64,000 bases of DNA from Celoporthe dispersa (taxonomy: Eukaryota > Ascomycota > Sordariomycetes > Diaporthales > Cryphonectriaceae), in contig WAID01000012.1 in the NCBI GenBank assembly GCA_016584495.1, positions 186,001 through 250,000 of the forward strand, given 5' to 3'. The notes under the pieces were generated by a model that worked only from the letters and a program-made list of their open reading frames with translations, was not told where the DNA came from and made no database searches. Each line of letters starts with the position of its first letter. Positions within the stretch are counted from its first letter, which is position 1. This document shows, piece after piece, positions 1 to 11,083 of this stretch. The position numbers and the translations under genes were made by a program.

Positions 1-255
1 ACCAGACTACAACATAAATCGGATATCCTTCGTCAAACATTTCGACACTCCCAGATTGTATTTAGGAGTCGATCAGTCTTGTTACAGATAACTGTTTCGA
101 TGATGAGCACAGCTCTTGGCCTAGGTGCCTAACTACGTGCCCGGTCCCATTGCAAGGCTGAGCCCAAAGAACAGGTGTGCGAACATTCCAGATATCAAAT
201 TTAATTGCATCTGGTTGTTTGCAAATCCTTCGGAGAATTACACGCTTTTCCTGTC

Positions 256-2532
256 TTAAAATCCAATATGCTCCAATTGCCAAGTCGACGAATCTTCTGC
301 TTCCACAGCTTCATCCATTTCTAAAATGTGCTCACCAAAGTATTGTTCAATACCTAATGCTCGACCTCGGCAAGTCACCACTAACTTGAAGACAATATCG
401 CGGCGAGTCTTAACCAATCGGACCAGTCTTCGGAAGACATCATTGCTGTCTTGTTGTAACACAGTCGTCTCCTCGTACGCAGAAACTTCATCGAGAATGC
501 ATAGAAGTAGACTTCCTAAGGGGAGATGCATTACAAGCTCATTCAAAACAGCGCACAGTGTAGTAAGCTTATGCTTTTCCAGATTTTCCATGTCTCTGAC
601 ATTGGAGAAATCAGACAGGTCGACTCTGATAGATTTGGCTGTTATTTGACCGATAAGCTGGCCTATAAGGCTAGCCATCATATTGCTGACCGGTGATCGT
701 TGCTGGTGATCGACGCTGAACGGTTCATGTTGAGAGCAAAAGTAACCGATCGTGAAGCCAGAGTCGTTCCGCTTGAAGATGTGTAAAAGCTTAGCCGCTA
801 CAAGACTGAAGGGTGACAGTCCTTCTGCGCATGATAGGTCTTCGTTTCCGTGCACGAGAAGAGGCGTTGATGTGGCCTCTTTGGTCATATAGCTTCTGAA
901 TACCGGGTTCAGGATCAGAGCAGATGCTCTAGCTTTCGCAACTTCATCCAAAGCCTCCCCAAGTTGTAGACAGGTTTCGATATCTCTGAAAATAAGTTCT
1001 GGGTCGAAGTGCAGAACTTGGAGCATTGATTCCATTGCTTCTGCTACCCAAAGTCATTGTGAGCCACAAGCATATTGTGATGATGTAGATAATGCTGACC
1101 GTTGTGCATTTGTTCAATAGTGCCTAGGTTCTTGTGTCGTCCTCGAGTTTCTGGATCTCGAAAGCTGGTATCGTATGCATTGGAACTTGATGCTGCTGAG
1201 AGTTAAATTCCACAATAACGTAAAAGTAAAACCGGGCATCTGCTTTAAGGAATAACTGACCGAAGCTAGAGTTCCAGCGCTGTTCAGTACTAAGAAGGAA
1301 TCTATATTGCGATTGCAGAATTTGAAGCGCTTGATATGAGAAATCTGCTGCTTGGGCAGATTTATGGTTCGTGTCGACAACAACACTTTGCTGCACTTGA
1401 ATAGACCGATGCATATCGCGTGTACGCTGGTGCAAGCAAGTATTAGCCTCTTCCTTTAAGCGGCTAGCTTTGTTCTTGACATCTTCGCAACTCTCTAGCA
1501 GACGTTTCTTGTAGGAAGACTGCTGGAAAACTGGCTGGTACAACTTTTCTATACTATATATTAGAATCTGCATAGCCCAAATAGTCAATAGCGCACTTAC
1601 GAAAGGAGCTGTCGGCGAAGAACTGCATGACCTGTGTCAAAGTTCTTATTATTGACAGGTAGAGCTCGAACGTCTTCCTCTCTAGGAGCTCATCTCGGCA
1701 TGTAGCGTATATATCAATGTATCTTTTGGCATGGTCGATTGCTTCAGGTATATTGGCCAGAGCTTCAAAGATAGCATCTTCTACCTTTGCGAACGAACCA
1801 GCTGCCTATCATTCCAGATTTTGTTAGCTGGACTCGGGCACCAACCTTGTTAATACATGGGAAGGATGTGTTGAAACGCACACCAACAGCTAGGGTAAAT
1901 ACACCACATATGCTATACAGCAGCTCAGCAAAAGCACTTGGCATACGAGGAAAGGCATGAGGATCAGTGGAGACCACATACCTGGAACCATAGTCTCCCG
2001 CAGGAAGCATACCAAGCCACGACTTGAAAGCCTGTGAGTTTTGTCCCAGTCTCTTCAGGTATTTCATCACATGTGTGTTCTTCTTCTGAGTTGTGGACCA
2101 CCGGCTTGCAGTTGATTGCACTTCTCCCATAACCTGGTCCCAGGTGCATTGCCTCAGATCGAGATTTGCAGAGTGCGCGGAAATGTTCGCATTTTGCTTG
2201 CTCATCTTAGCTCGTACTTGTTCCATTATCGCAAAGAGCTTGGCCATCTCATCATGAGCCTGCTTCCACATCTCCATACTACAAGATGGAAGTCAGCGAG
2301 CCAGGACTCTGGTGACATGAGGAACCTGTGCAGGGGCTTTGGAAGAGCTCAACTTGATTTGATCCTGCCTCCTCGCTTCCACCACAGATCCAAAGCGGTT
2401 CAGGCTCTCAATGTATGTTGGAGCCTGAGCGCCAGGTACGCCCAGTACACTGGCTTGAGTTTCCATGAAAACGGCTGCATTGGTTGCGGGTGGATGTGGA
2501 CGGCTCATCAGAAATTCTTGTCTGTCATCCAT
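256..2532 (-). CDS. NLR-like protein with DUF7708-like N-terminal region (frame broken once)
   Basis: Predicted cytosolic protein of the fungal STAND/NLR-like kind; no enzymatic role can be assigned. My exons in transcript order: an uncertain first exon (start at 2532, or at 2277), then to 1982; 1912-1884; 1801-1601; 1548 to about 1100; the last down to 256. Phases join well: around 1982/1912 the product reads DYGS-SICGVF, a hallmark of the DUF7708-type region, and the 1883-1802 intron carries a GCTAAC branch site. A helical, charged middle part follows (KNKASRLKEEA). The C-terminal third resembles the ATPase-like region of fungal NACHT proteins (QHEPFS, ILDEVSA as a Walker-B-like stretch), but I see no Walker A. 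At 1127-1128 the frame breaks by one base at ACC-TAG; one more C would keep it open. The next step (1103-1048) may be a 56-nt intron or a second one-base loss. Family call moderately sure; exact model not. Confidence 0.6.
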
Positions 2533-3337
2533 TTGTTACTCTGAGAGGCCACAGTGCTCTGAAAAGATTGCTGATTGGGAACTCAACCAGCTACCCATTG
2601 ATATCAAAATGCTTGTAGGATCAGATGATAACAAAACAAGATAACTGGCGATAGGGCTTGCTTAATGCGGAAGTAATTATTGCTGAGCTTTATACCATGT
2701 TACTTAAATAGATTGATCCATATCCAGTGCGTCATCTCCGTAAGCCTGCATGTAATCACTAGACCAATATCGTGCCAGCGTACCATGATTCCAAAGTATT
2801 ACACAGCATCCGGCTTTAATAACCATGTTCATTGGATAGATTGGCTCATATCCGATGCGCTGAGCCTGCAGGTAATCATTAAATGACATCAGGTAACTTC
2901 GATTGACCGACTTTTTGAACCTACAAGCGCACAATAAATGAGGCTATGCAACCACCCCATTGTAAGAATCCATATGCCGAGAATTATGCTGCTTCATTAT
3001 ATACTCCTATGTTACAATTACTTGACTGGCTGGCACCTAAAAGTACTTTGCGCAACTCTCAGCACTGTCAGTATACAAAATACTATCACTCTCAGCTTCC
3101 ACTCGAAACTGTCATCATTTCAACTTCCATCAAATTTCTTACTTCTCTTTCCTTATCATTGTTCTCCGCTTTCGACTGCTGCATTCAGCAACAAGCTTGT
3201 TCCTCGAGCTGTTCTGGTTCCGCTTACTTGATATGAAATCGAGTCTGCTGTTCTGATTCAGTTGCTAGCTTTGAGAAACCCCTCTTCCTACCGACACTGG
3301 CGCTACCACCTCTTCACCTCAGCCTGCTTTCCCGCTC
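2533..3337. promoter_or_regulatory. Divergent intergenic region between NLR-like gene and AAA ATPase
   Basis: This 0.8 kb spacer separates two genes transcribed away from each other, so it must hold both promoters. The part next to the AAA gene (about 3060-3330) is pyrimidine-rich, as expected of a fungal 5' leader. I see no other gene and no clear repeat. Confidence 0.5.
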
Positions 3338-6327
3338 ATGCCTGCAGTGGCGATGGACACAATGCATACGGAATCGATACAGGATCAGCCGAAAGTCTCT
3401 GAACATAGTCCACCATCAATCAGATCTCCTGATACTGAAGCATCAAAGGAAGAGACTATACTTGGGGGTGCACTACGAGCTGATGAGGATGAAGACCCGG
3501 AGGTCGTGGAAAGCAAGGCCACAAGGGTGTGTTACAGCAGTCTTGGAAAGGATCTCTTCGAGACCGAGGAACAGAATGGAGAATTGGCAAAGAGGTCAAG
3601 ACAAGCAGTCATATTTGTTGCTTTCACCGAAATCAGAATCACGCAACTGGAGGAGGAAGTCCGGAAGCTGCGAGCCCAGATTGATAACAACCCTGATTAC
3701 CTGAAGATTCGCAAGAGGAAAAATCAGTTTCCTGTCTTCAAACCAATTCTGAAGCGGTCAACCCACGACGAATTCCGCCTCACCCCGCATTCCGGCGATG
3801 TCCCTGTCTCTGAAAGACCTTCATTAGAGGTGCTTGTCACAGAACATCTCCCAATGCTCAAGCTAGAAGGAGTTGCAAATATTTCATCTGCATCTCCAAC
3901 TGAGCCTTCTGACAACATGCGTCAGTCCACACCAGAAAGGCTACGAATCAGGTCCGTGCCCCTGATAAAGACACTTGAGAGAGTCTGCAGGGAGTCACTT
4001 TCCACCAGTGAGACCTTAAGGGTACTCAACAGGTCTGCCGACGGCTATGACAATGTTGGAGCGCCTACCGTGATCCTGAGACCATGGAAACTCTTCGTCG
4101 CCTACGAAAATGAGATTAGGGAGAATCTGCGTCAATTCGAAGCCAGCGTTGACTCAGCACGACAAAGCGAAGAGGGAGCCGAGCCCACGAAAACTGGAAC
4201 CTTTGACGGTCGAGAGTTTAACAACGAGGATCTTCTCCGAGATCTGAAACTCCTCGTTGAGTTCCTTGATAAGGACCTCAAGCCAACTTTTGACCTGCGG
4301 CGAGCTATCCAAGACGGCACTGCCGTTGACATCGAGTATGCTGACTTGTGGCATCTGTTCAAGGCTGGAGATCTTGTGGTGAACAGTTCTGACAGGACAA
4401 GAGCTCTGCGAGTGATCAATTTCACCGGTGGCCGAGACCCGCTCATCCATAGAGTGGAAAAGTCTGAAAAGGTGGAACCTAGGAAAGTTCCTGCTTCGGG
4501 GACTTTCGTGGTTGACTGCTGCAGTATCTGCTTCGATGGAACGGATTATGTGCCTAACCTGGAAACGTGCATCATACGAGAGTTCTCCGGCCGCAAGCCA
4601 ATTACATCGCTAAGTGTCTATCCCTTGAGGTTCGAGAGAGACTGGCAAGCAAGGCACCGAGAGCTTGTGTTGCAGGGGCGGCAATATCTTGAGCTCACGT
4701 CCTCGCCCTTCTCACATCGGATGTTCAGGGGCAGAACACTCGATGAGCCGGCCCAAGAGCTCGATGCCCAGGTCATTGTGGATGTTGCTCTAGCTATCAG
4801 CACCGAGCCAGACTGGAGGCCTCCCAAAAGGATGACAGATGAAGATCTGACTCAGTGCGACGAACGCGAGACGCAAATGCCGTCGTATTGTCAACACAAA
4901 TTAGGGTCTGAGGGCTGCTGTGGGTCGGACGTCATCTTCAAAGATCTAAAAATGAATTATCGCGGCCATGGTATCTCGGCTTCGGCCCAAGGTAGAATCT
5001 TCGGACCGCGGAGTGCCCATGAGCTCAAGGACGAAGATCTGGTCTTGTTACCCAGCTGGGTATATGCGTTTGTTCTGCGCAGTCGCCAATGGGTCACACT
5101 GAAGATGGCCGACTTATCCGAGGTACAGTTCCAGAACAACCTGGACGAGCTCATGTTTCCAGACAATCACAAGCAAACTGTGGTAGCTTTGGTAGAGACG
5201 CACGAAAACGCTCGCACAGATCATAAGCAGGGTAACCAGACAGTCGGAGCTACGCTAGACCTGGTCAAGGGCAAAGGCAGCGGGCTCATCATTCTGCTTC
5301 ATGGTGAGCCAGGTAAGTTGTCTATACTTTCCCGCACTTGGTGCCTTGTGTTTACTGCTAACGCAGTTACAGGAGTCGGAAAGACGTCAACTGCGGAATG
5401 TGTCGCAGACAAAACACAGCGGCCCCTGTTCCCCATCACCTGTGGGGATATCGGTGAGACAGCAATGGAGGTTGAGGAGAATCTGTATCGCAACTTTCGA
5501 CTTGCGCACAAATGGGGCTGCGTGCTGCTGCTAGACGAAGCTGACGTGTTCCTGGCCAAACGGAACAAAACCGATCTAAGGCACAACGCTGTGACCAGTG
5601 TCTTTCTGCGCAGCCTGGAGTATTATGCAGGCATATTGTTTCTGACGACCAATCGTGTTGGAGGCATCGACCCAGCCTTCAAGTCCAGAATCCAGCTGAG
5701 CTTGTACTACCCCCGACTCGACCTCGAGACAACGATGAACCTGTACAAAGTCTTTCTCAAGCGAGCCAAGGCAGAGCAGACTCGAATGGGCATTGCGAAG
5801 TTTAAGATCAAGGAGAAAGAGATTCTACGATTTGCAAAACACCACTTCCAGCGACGAGAGAAGGAAGGGATGAGTACATGGAATGGAAGGTATGTGCTGT
5901 AATATACTCTGGGACAGTACCCCGAGGTTTACAGACTGGAGTCAGTGTGTTTTTCTAACCAGCCAAAAGACAGATAAGAAATGCCTGGCAGACAGCTATT
6001 GCCCTCGTGGAGCATGAAGCTGCGCAACAGAAGCCAGACCAGCCCAAGCCTGTTCTCGGGAAGTTGCAATTCGGTATTGTCGCCCAGGGATCCAAGGAAT
6101 TCGACGACTACCTGATGAGAACCCTTCGCGGAACTGATGAAGATATAGCCATCAGAGAACAATGGCGAAACTATCGGTATAACCTTGATGCAGAGCCGAC
6201 TTCAGTATTGCCAAAGTCAAAACCAGCGCGAAGGATGCATAAGCGCGCAGCTTCTCCATATGTAACGGACTCTGGGAGTTATAGCAGTGAAGATGAATCA
6301 GAGAGCGAGGGCGAAAGCGATGAGTAG
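3338..6327 (+). CDS. AAA+ ATPase with DUF7025 domain
   Basis: Predicted AAA+ ATPase of a family widespread in filamentous fungi; the substrate is unknown. Exons 3338-5312, 5373-5889 and 5970-6327. Removing the 60-nt intron at 5313-5372 (GCTAAC branch site) restores the Walker A motif GEPGVGKT, and removing 5890-5969 restores NGRQIRNA, the family's conserved C-terminal motif, which is strong support for the model. Other landmarks are a short coiled coil near residues 95-120 (TQLEEEVRKLRAQ), the DUF7025 core near 330-420 (LWHLFKAGDLV), Walker B LLLDEADVF, sensor-1 TTNR and the arginine-finger region FKSRI. The C-terminus is acidic and serine-rich (SSEDESESEGESDE). About 949 residues. It is transcribed divergently from the NLR-like gene. 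Paralogous members of this family are common, so orthology is not claimed. Confidence 0.9.
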
Positions 6328-6639
6328 AAATTAGTGTCATAGGCTGGAGAATAGAGTACTTATACAAGTGGATTTTGAGCTGCTGAATGTTTATAAAGAA
6401 GGTATCTTTTTCAAATTTTTGTATGAAGAAACTATATCAATTGACAATAAATGAAACCTCGATTAGCTCACTTCTTATTGTCTCGTGTTATGACTGGTGG
6501 TAGGAGAAGTCCGTATTTTCATCGCCCTGCCTGTTTTTTTTAATTGTTTCCTAAAACCAAGCCCAAGTCACCTCAGCTTGGAACCGCAACTACTTATCAA
6601 CGCCAATAGCTCAGATCATCCAACTGCTCCTGCTCACAA
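6328..6639. other. Short spacer between convergent genes
   Basis: A/T-rich 3' flank of the AAA ATPase gene, with several T-runs. No gene or RNA seen. Confidence 0.4.
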
Positions 6640-8080
6640 CTAGTACAGGTACTCGGACCAAGCACACTCCTCCATCCCCGACTCGCAGTAAGTCCCGAGA
6701 AAATGAAGGGTGCCGTCGCCAACGAACCGTTGCACCCCGCCAACCCACCTGATGTCCTTGGGACTGATCCAGTGGAGACCCTGGGCCCAGCACGCATCGT
6801 GCGGGAAACTCGGACAGTGATCAGCGCTGGCTGGGTTGGTCGAGTGGAGGATCAGCACGGAGCCGTTGTAGACGTGCTTCCACGCGAAGCTGAAGTGTGG
6901 AAGAGACGTGTCGTTCGGTGGATTGAGCCTAAGGATGGTATGAACCATGGCATCAGCTTTGTGCTCGTACACCCATGGTCAAGTCTCTGGAAGTGACGAG
7001 AATGAAATATCAGCTTGTCTACGACGTCTAATTACCAAGACTGATCCTGCCAGCACTGGGACTTCACCACATCTCCCAGCTTGCCATCAGAGGCCGCGAC
7101 CGAAGCCTTGCATCTCACAGCGTTAAAGTCAGGCTCGATCCACCAGAGGAAAGAATAGCTGAGGGGTTTGGTGGTCTTGGTCAGTAGGTAAATCCTAGAG
7201 AGATAAGCAGATATGAGCTATTACGAGTCCAGGGCTTACTGGGCGTGCTTAGTAGTCTTGTTGACATAGGCAGTCAGGAAGAAGAGGTACATGTTGGGAG
7301 GCATGACAGTGACGTTGGGAGGAGATGTGTAGATTGTTCGCAGGCTGGTCGAGGTCTTGGAAGTGGTGTTGACATGGGAGGTGGAATTGGCCGGGAGGAT
7401 CGTCTCAACAGGGGCGTTCAAGTCAACTTTGCGAGAAACAGCACTGCTCAAGAGCATAGCGAAGTTAACAAGGTCTGCGAGGACGATCTTCATCTTCAGA
7501 TGGCGGATTCTTTCAGACTCGGACGCTGGACATTGACTGAGGACTGAAGAAATCGACAGGCTGCACTTGTCGAGCCCTCGCATCTCGAGGAGTTCTATTA
7601 CTTGCACAAGCAGGATGTTCCAAGGTTGATGCCGAGGGGGGACAGTGGCAACCGATTGGGGCTTGCCGAGTTTGTACAATAATGACCCTGGTTTCCCTCT
7701 CTCAAATCTCGCTTGAGCCTTTCCATCTATGGATTGTGTAGGATTTTTTTTCTTCTTTCCAGCTACGAAATCTGTAGGACGATCAGTCTTGGACGACGCT
7801 GACCCAGTGGCAGATCCGTATCGGGGCACAGTTGAAGTAATACCTGGCAAAGTGAAGCGCTCTGCTCAGACGTGATGGGCAATTGTGTTCCTGAACAGAA
7901 ATGGAGAGGGTATGTGCAGAGCATTGTATATATCTTGATATACAGTCCTGAATTAGTGGCGAGGTTGGACGTCGTGGGAGTCTGTACAGTGAAAGGATCT
8001 AAGAAGCCGTTACGATCTTCAAGAACCTTGAGAGATGTGCGCATGAATCCAAATCTTGCAACCATGATTGCTGTCATCAC
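6640..8080 (-). CDS. Unrecognised multi-exon gene, possibly broken
   Basis: I do not recognise this gene. On the minus strand, open stretches run 8080-7848, 7850-7238 and 6972-6640. One junction is convincing: from the stretch ending NKTTKHA, an intron with GTAAG and CTCTAG borders (about 7237-7193) joins in frame to an open exon reading IYLLTKTTKPLSYSF and, further on, VRCKASVAASDG, ending near 7040 at another GTAA donor. The downstream stretch (LPHFSFAWKHVYNGSV, then two cysteine-containing segments) cannot be joined without meeting a stop, so either a base is wrong, the acceptor is unusual, or the gene is decayed. Several N-glycosylation sequons suggest a secreted or membrane protein. The stretch VMPPNMYLFFL faintly recalls the C-terminal domain of galactose-oxidase-like proteins, which is not enough to name it. 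Start and stop are uncertain. Confidence 0.3.
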
Positions 8081-9161
8081 TGCACAGTGACTGCACTACG
8101 CCACGGCAGCCTCTAAGTCTAAGCAACTATGTACCTTCTCACTCACCAAATGTAAGCAGAACGTAGACAATAATCATGGACGCATCTATATCAAGGCTGC
8201 TCGCCCATCGCCCCGAAGAAGTCGAGCACAGCCTGGCGACATGTCTACGAAGAATCACTAACGGCACAACATAATAATACTAATAATCTTTCACCTGAAC
8301 CACAACCCGTTGTAGTGACACCTAACGCCGTCCTGTTCTTTTGATAGCCCAGACGGCACTGGAGCCGTCAGACACCTGCAACTACCTGGACCGCTGCAGC
8401 GACACGACGCCACAGGGCCTTTACACAGATCTCGATCGCGGACCAAAGGGAGGGACTACGAAGAAGTGGAACATGACGTCTTGCAATTTTGTTTCGTAGA
8501 GTCGCCGCACACGCCCCTTGTGGCTCTTGATTTTCTACCGAGGGGAAACGGTCACGCCGTAGCACCCATATCGATATTGTCAAACACACATGTCTCTGTA
8601 ATAGTTTGTTGATCGTGTTACCGACCCCGTAATTACAAATGTCCCCCGTCTGTTTCAGGGCCCTCGTGACAGCACGTATGTATCATGGCCGTCCCCGATC
8701 TCGTAAGAGAGCTGGGGTCCCTTCTCGCCTGTCCAGTCTTTTTGGTATAAGATATCGTGCCATTGTAAAAGAAAACGCCAAACCAGATTCCGTGCCATAC
8801 CCTGCCAATTTTGTAGTCCCATCGCCAGCCGAAAGGAGGGGGAAAAAAGTTATCCGTTGTTCTCGCCATGGCCAATGACTTGTATGGTCAGCACATGGTG
8901 TCCGGGCCTTCAAAGCCCTAAAAAGGCAAGTATTAAAAGAAAGAGAAGAAAGAGAGCGAAGACGAACAAAAGAAAAAAGGTCCAGAACGATATCGGAGGC
9001 CGATTGTCGAGGCATCTGAGACGTGTGCGACACCTCGTCGCTCCGATGCCTCCTCATCTGACCCCCTTCAGTAGCGTCTAGCCGTCACACCGAACCCTAT
9101 CGAACGTGTAGAGGTCCATTCCGTCTTCCTGGCTGCCACCGGGCAACCCATCTTTTCTGTT
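8081..9161. other. Gene-free spacer
   Basis: No supported gene. The segment 8930-8975 is a purine-rich A/G stretch. Short open frames here lack splice logic or recognisable motifs. Confidence 0.4.
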
Positions 9162-11083
9162 TCAGACACTGTGCACAGCCGTGGTCTCCGATGTGGCCTC
9201 GGCCTTCTCTGTACCGCTCGTGTTCGTCGGGATGATGGCGTCGGGCTGACGATCGTCGAAGCCGAGCTCCGTCTTGGCCTTGAGCGCCTCGCGCAGCTTG
9301 GACTCGCCCCTGTGCATCCACACATTCCAACCGCTCTGGCTGAGGGGCCACAGGACCTTGTTGTCGATCGTCTCGATCCAGTCCACGTTGCGCGGCTTGC
9401 GCTTGGCTGCGATCACGTCCATCTCCGCGGCGATCTGCGCACAGTAGTTCTCGAGCGGCAGGTCGTTGACGTCCTCTCCGAAGGGGTTCTCGATCTCGCG
9501 ACCGATGAAGAGCAGGCCTAGGATGATGTACCCCGCGGCCACCGTTGCCGGGATCGTCACCCAGTACAGGTTCTGGTAGAGCTGGAAGGGGGAGCAGGAA
9601 GCAGTACACCCAGGTGATCTGCGAGATGGCGATGGCGTAGGCAATCGGGAGCGGAGTGGTGAGAACTCGTTCGGTACCGACGAGGGCGTCGTTCAGCGCG
9701 GCAATGTTGTTATCTGCGACAAATGAGCCCGTGTTAGACCATGTTCAAGGATCTCGCGACATGAGTGATCTCTCGGGGCCAACCGGCGAGAGGCGGACTT
9801 ACAAGCCAGTGTCTGCTGCATGGGGATGGTGAGCTGGCCGTTCTCGACGATCTCGTCCAGGAAGCTGGCGAGGTAGCTCAGGATCTCGAGAGGAAGGTTG
9901 CCGAGGGGTCGCTTGGCCTTCTTGATGGCCTTGCGCGGGTTGCTGGCGGCGAAGGAGATACCGAGGTACTCGCCAGTAGCCTTGATCTTGTTTTGACGGC
10001 GGAGCCCGGCCAGGTCAGGGGTATCGTGAGTCGCATGGAGGGCAAAGGTGTCCAGGTGGCCGACGAGGCTCGCGATGTCCTCGTAGTTGGTGTACGGCTC
10101 AAAGCGGAGCTTGTGCTTGACCGCGACGGCGAAGGCGGTGATGAGGTTGAGGGCAGTCCTACATGACCATCGCGTTAGCATGCATTTCCCTTTTTTTCTT
10201 CCTCTTCTCTTCTTTGTTTCTTTCTCTTTTCTTCTTTTCTGGGTTCTTGTAAAATGTATAAGTAGCCAAGAGAGACTAACAGTTTGGCAAGTATATCCTT
10301 CTCCTTGCTGTCTGGGCGATCTTTGGCATGTATCCAGAATGTACGTGCCAGGTTGTGCGACGACAGGATGATCTGGGCCCAGTATTTCCGACCTTCCATA
10401 TAACGCTCGTAGGCACTGGAGTTTCGGAAGCTGAGGCCGAGACTGACGACGAAACCCGTCACGGTGAGAAGAATCGAGCTCACGCCCACTAGAAAACAAC
10501 CAGGAACTGTCAGCGACACCGATGGCGAGATACAGGGTCAAAAGCTGCTGTCGTCCTATCTTACACTGTACCCGGGTGAATTCCGAAATGCATGTTATGC
10601 AAGTCGCCCAACCCCCCAGGATGAAGAGCGGTACAATCATCTTCGGTAGGATACTACCATGCATCCGCAGGAACATGGGCCATTTCGAATGCTTTAGGAT
10701 ATCTCGTGGACCGTGCTAGAAATAAATTTTTGGCTGGTTAGTCACCAGCACCGATGCGGCGGCACAGACAGGACAAGGCGGCGTATGCGTGCAGGTCGCG
10801 TGCCCGCGAGGTAGACACGCCCAGAACCCGTGTGTATGTGTGTGTGTGTAGGCAGGTGGAGAGGTAAGAGACAGTAGCTTACAAAGTAGTCGTCAAGGTC
10901 CAGGCTCGTGTGCTGTCGGCTGAAAGGGTTCGGCGTGTTGGCCCTGGAGCGCAACAAGGACTCGATCTTGTCGAGAGGAGGGATGTCTTCGAGAGACGTC
11001 TTGTGGCCCGGGTGGGCAGCGCCGTCGCCGGCCTCAGCCTGGGCGTTGCTCGGCGAGGCATGAAACTCTCCGCCGTCCGCCAT
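9162..11083 (-). CDS. Bestrophin-family (UPF0187) anion channel, one frameshift
   Basis: Predicted membrane chloride/anion channel of the bestrophin family (Pfam Bestrophin, RFP-TM). Five exons: 11083-10883, 10715-10565, 10488-10281, 10158-9803 and 9713-9162. All four introns have GT..AG ends and matching phases. The product starts MADGGEFHAS and has a polar N-terminus, then membrane segments around WPMFLRMHGSILPKMIVPLFI and ILLTVTGFVVSLGLSF, the family motif SSAYERYMEGRKYW, a cytosolic helical part, and the signature REIENPFGEDVNDLPLE followed by the C-terminal tail. About 480 residues, normal for fungi. In exon 5 the frame breaks at 9588-9592, where the coding strand has CCCCC; with four C the protein reads LLPFQLYQNLYW, exactly as expected. 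I take this as a one-base over-call or a fresh mutation. Family sure; ion selectivity unknown. Confidence 0.88.

Noticed and set aside
9588..9592. Programmed ribosomal frameshifting in the bestrophin gene
   Set aside because: No slippery site and pseudoknot logic known for this family, and similar one-base shifts occur in several unrelated genes here, so sequence error is simpler.
9693..10676. A single 327-codon protein at the bestrophin locus
   Set aside because: It reads through two real introns; spliced exons with matching phases give the proper family sequence.
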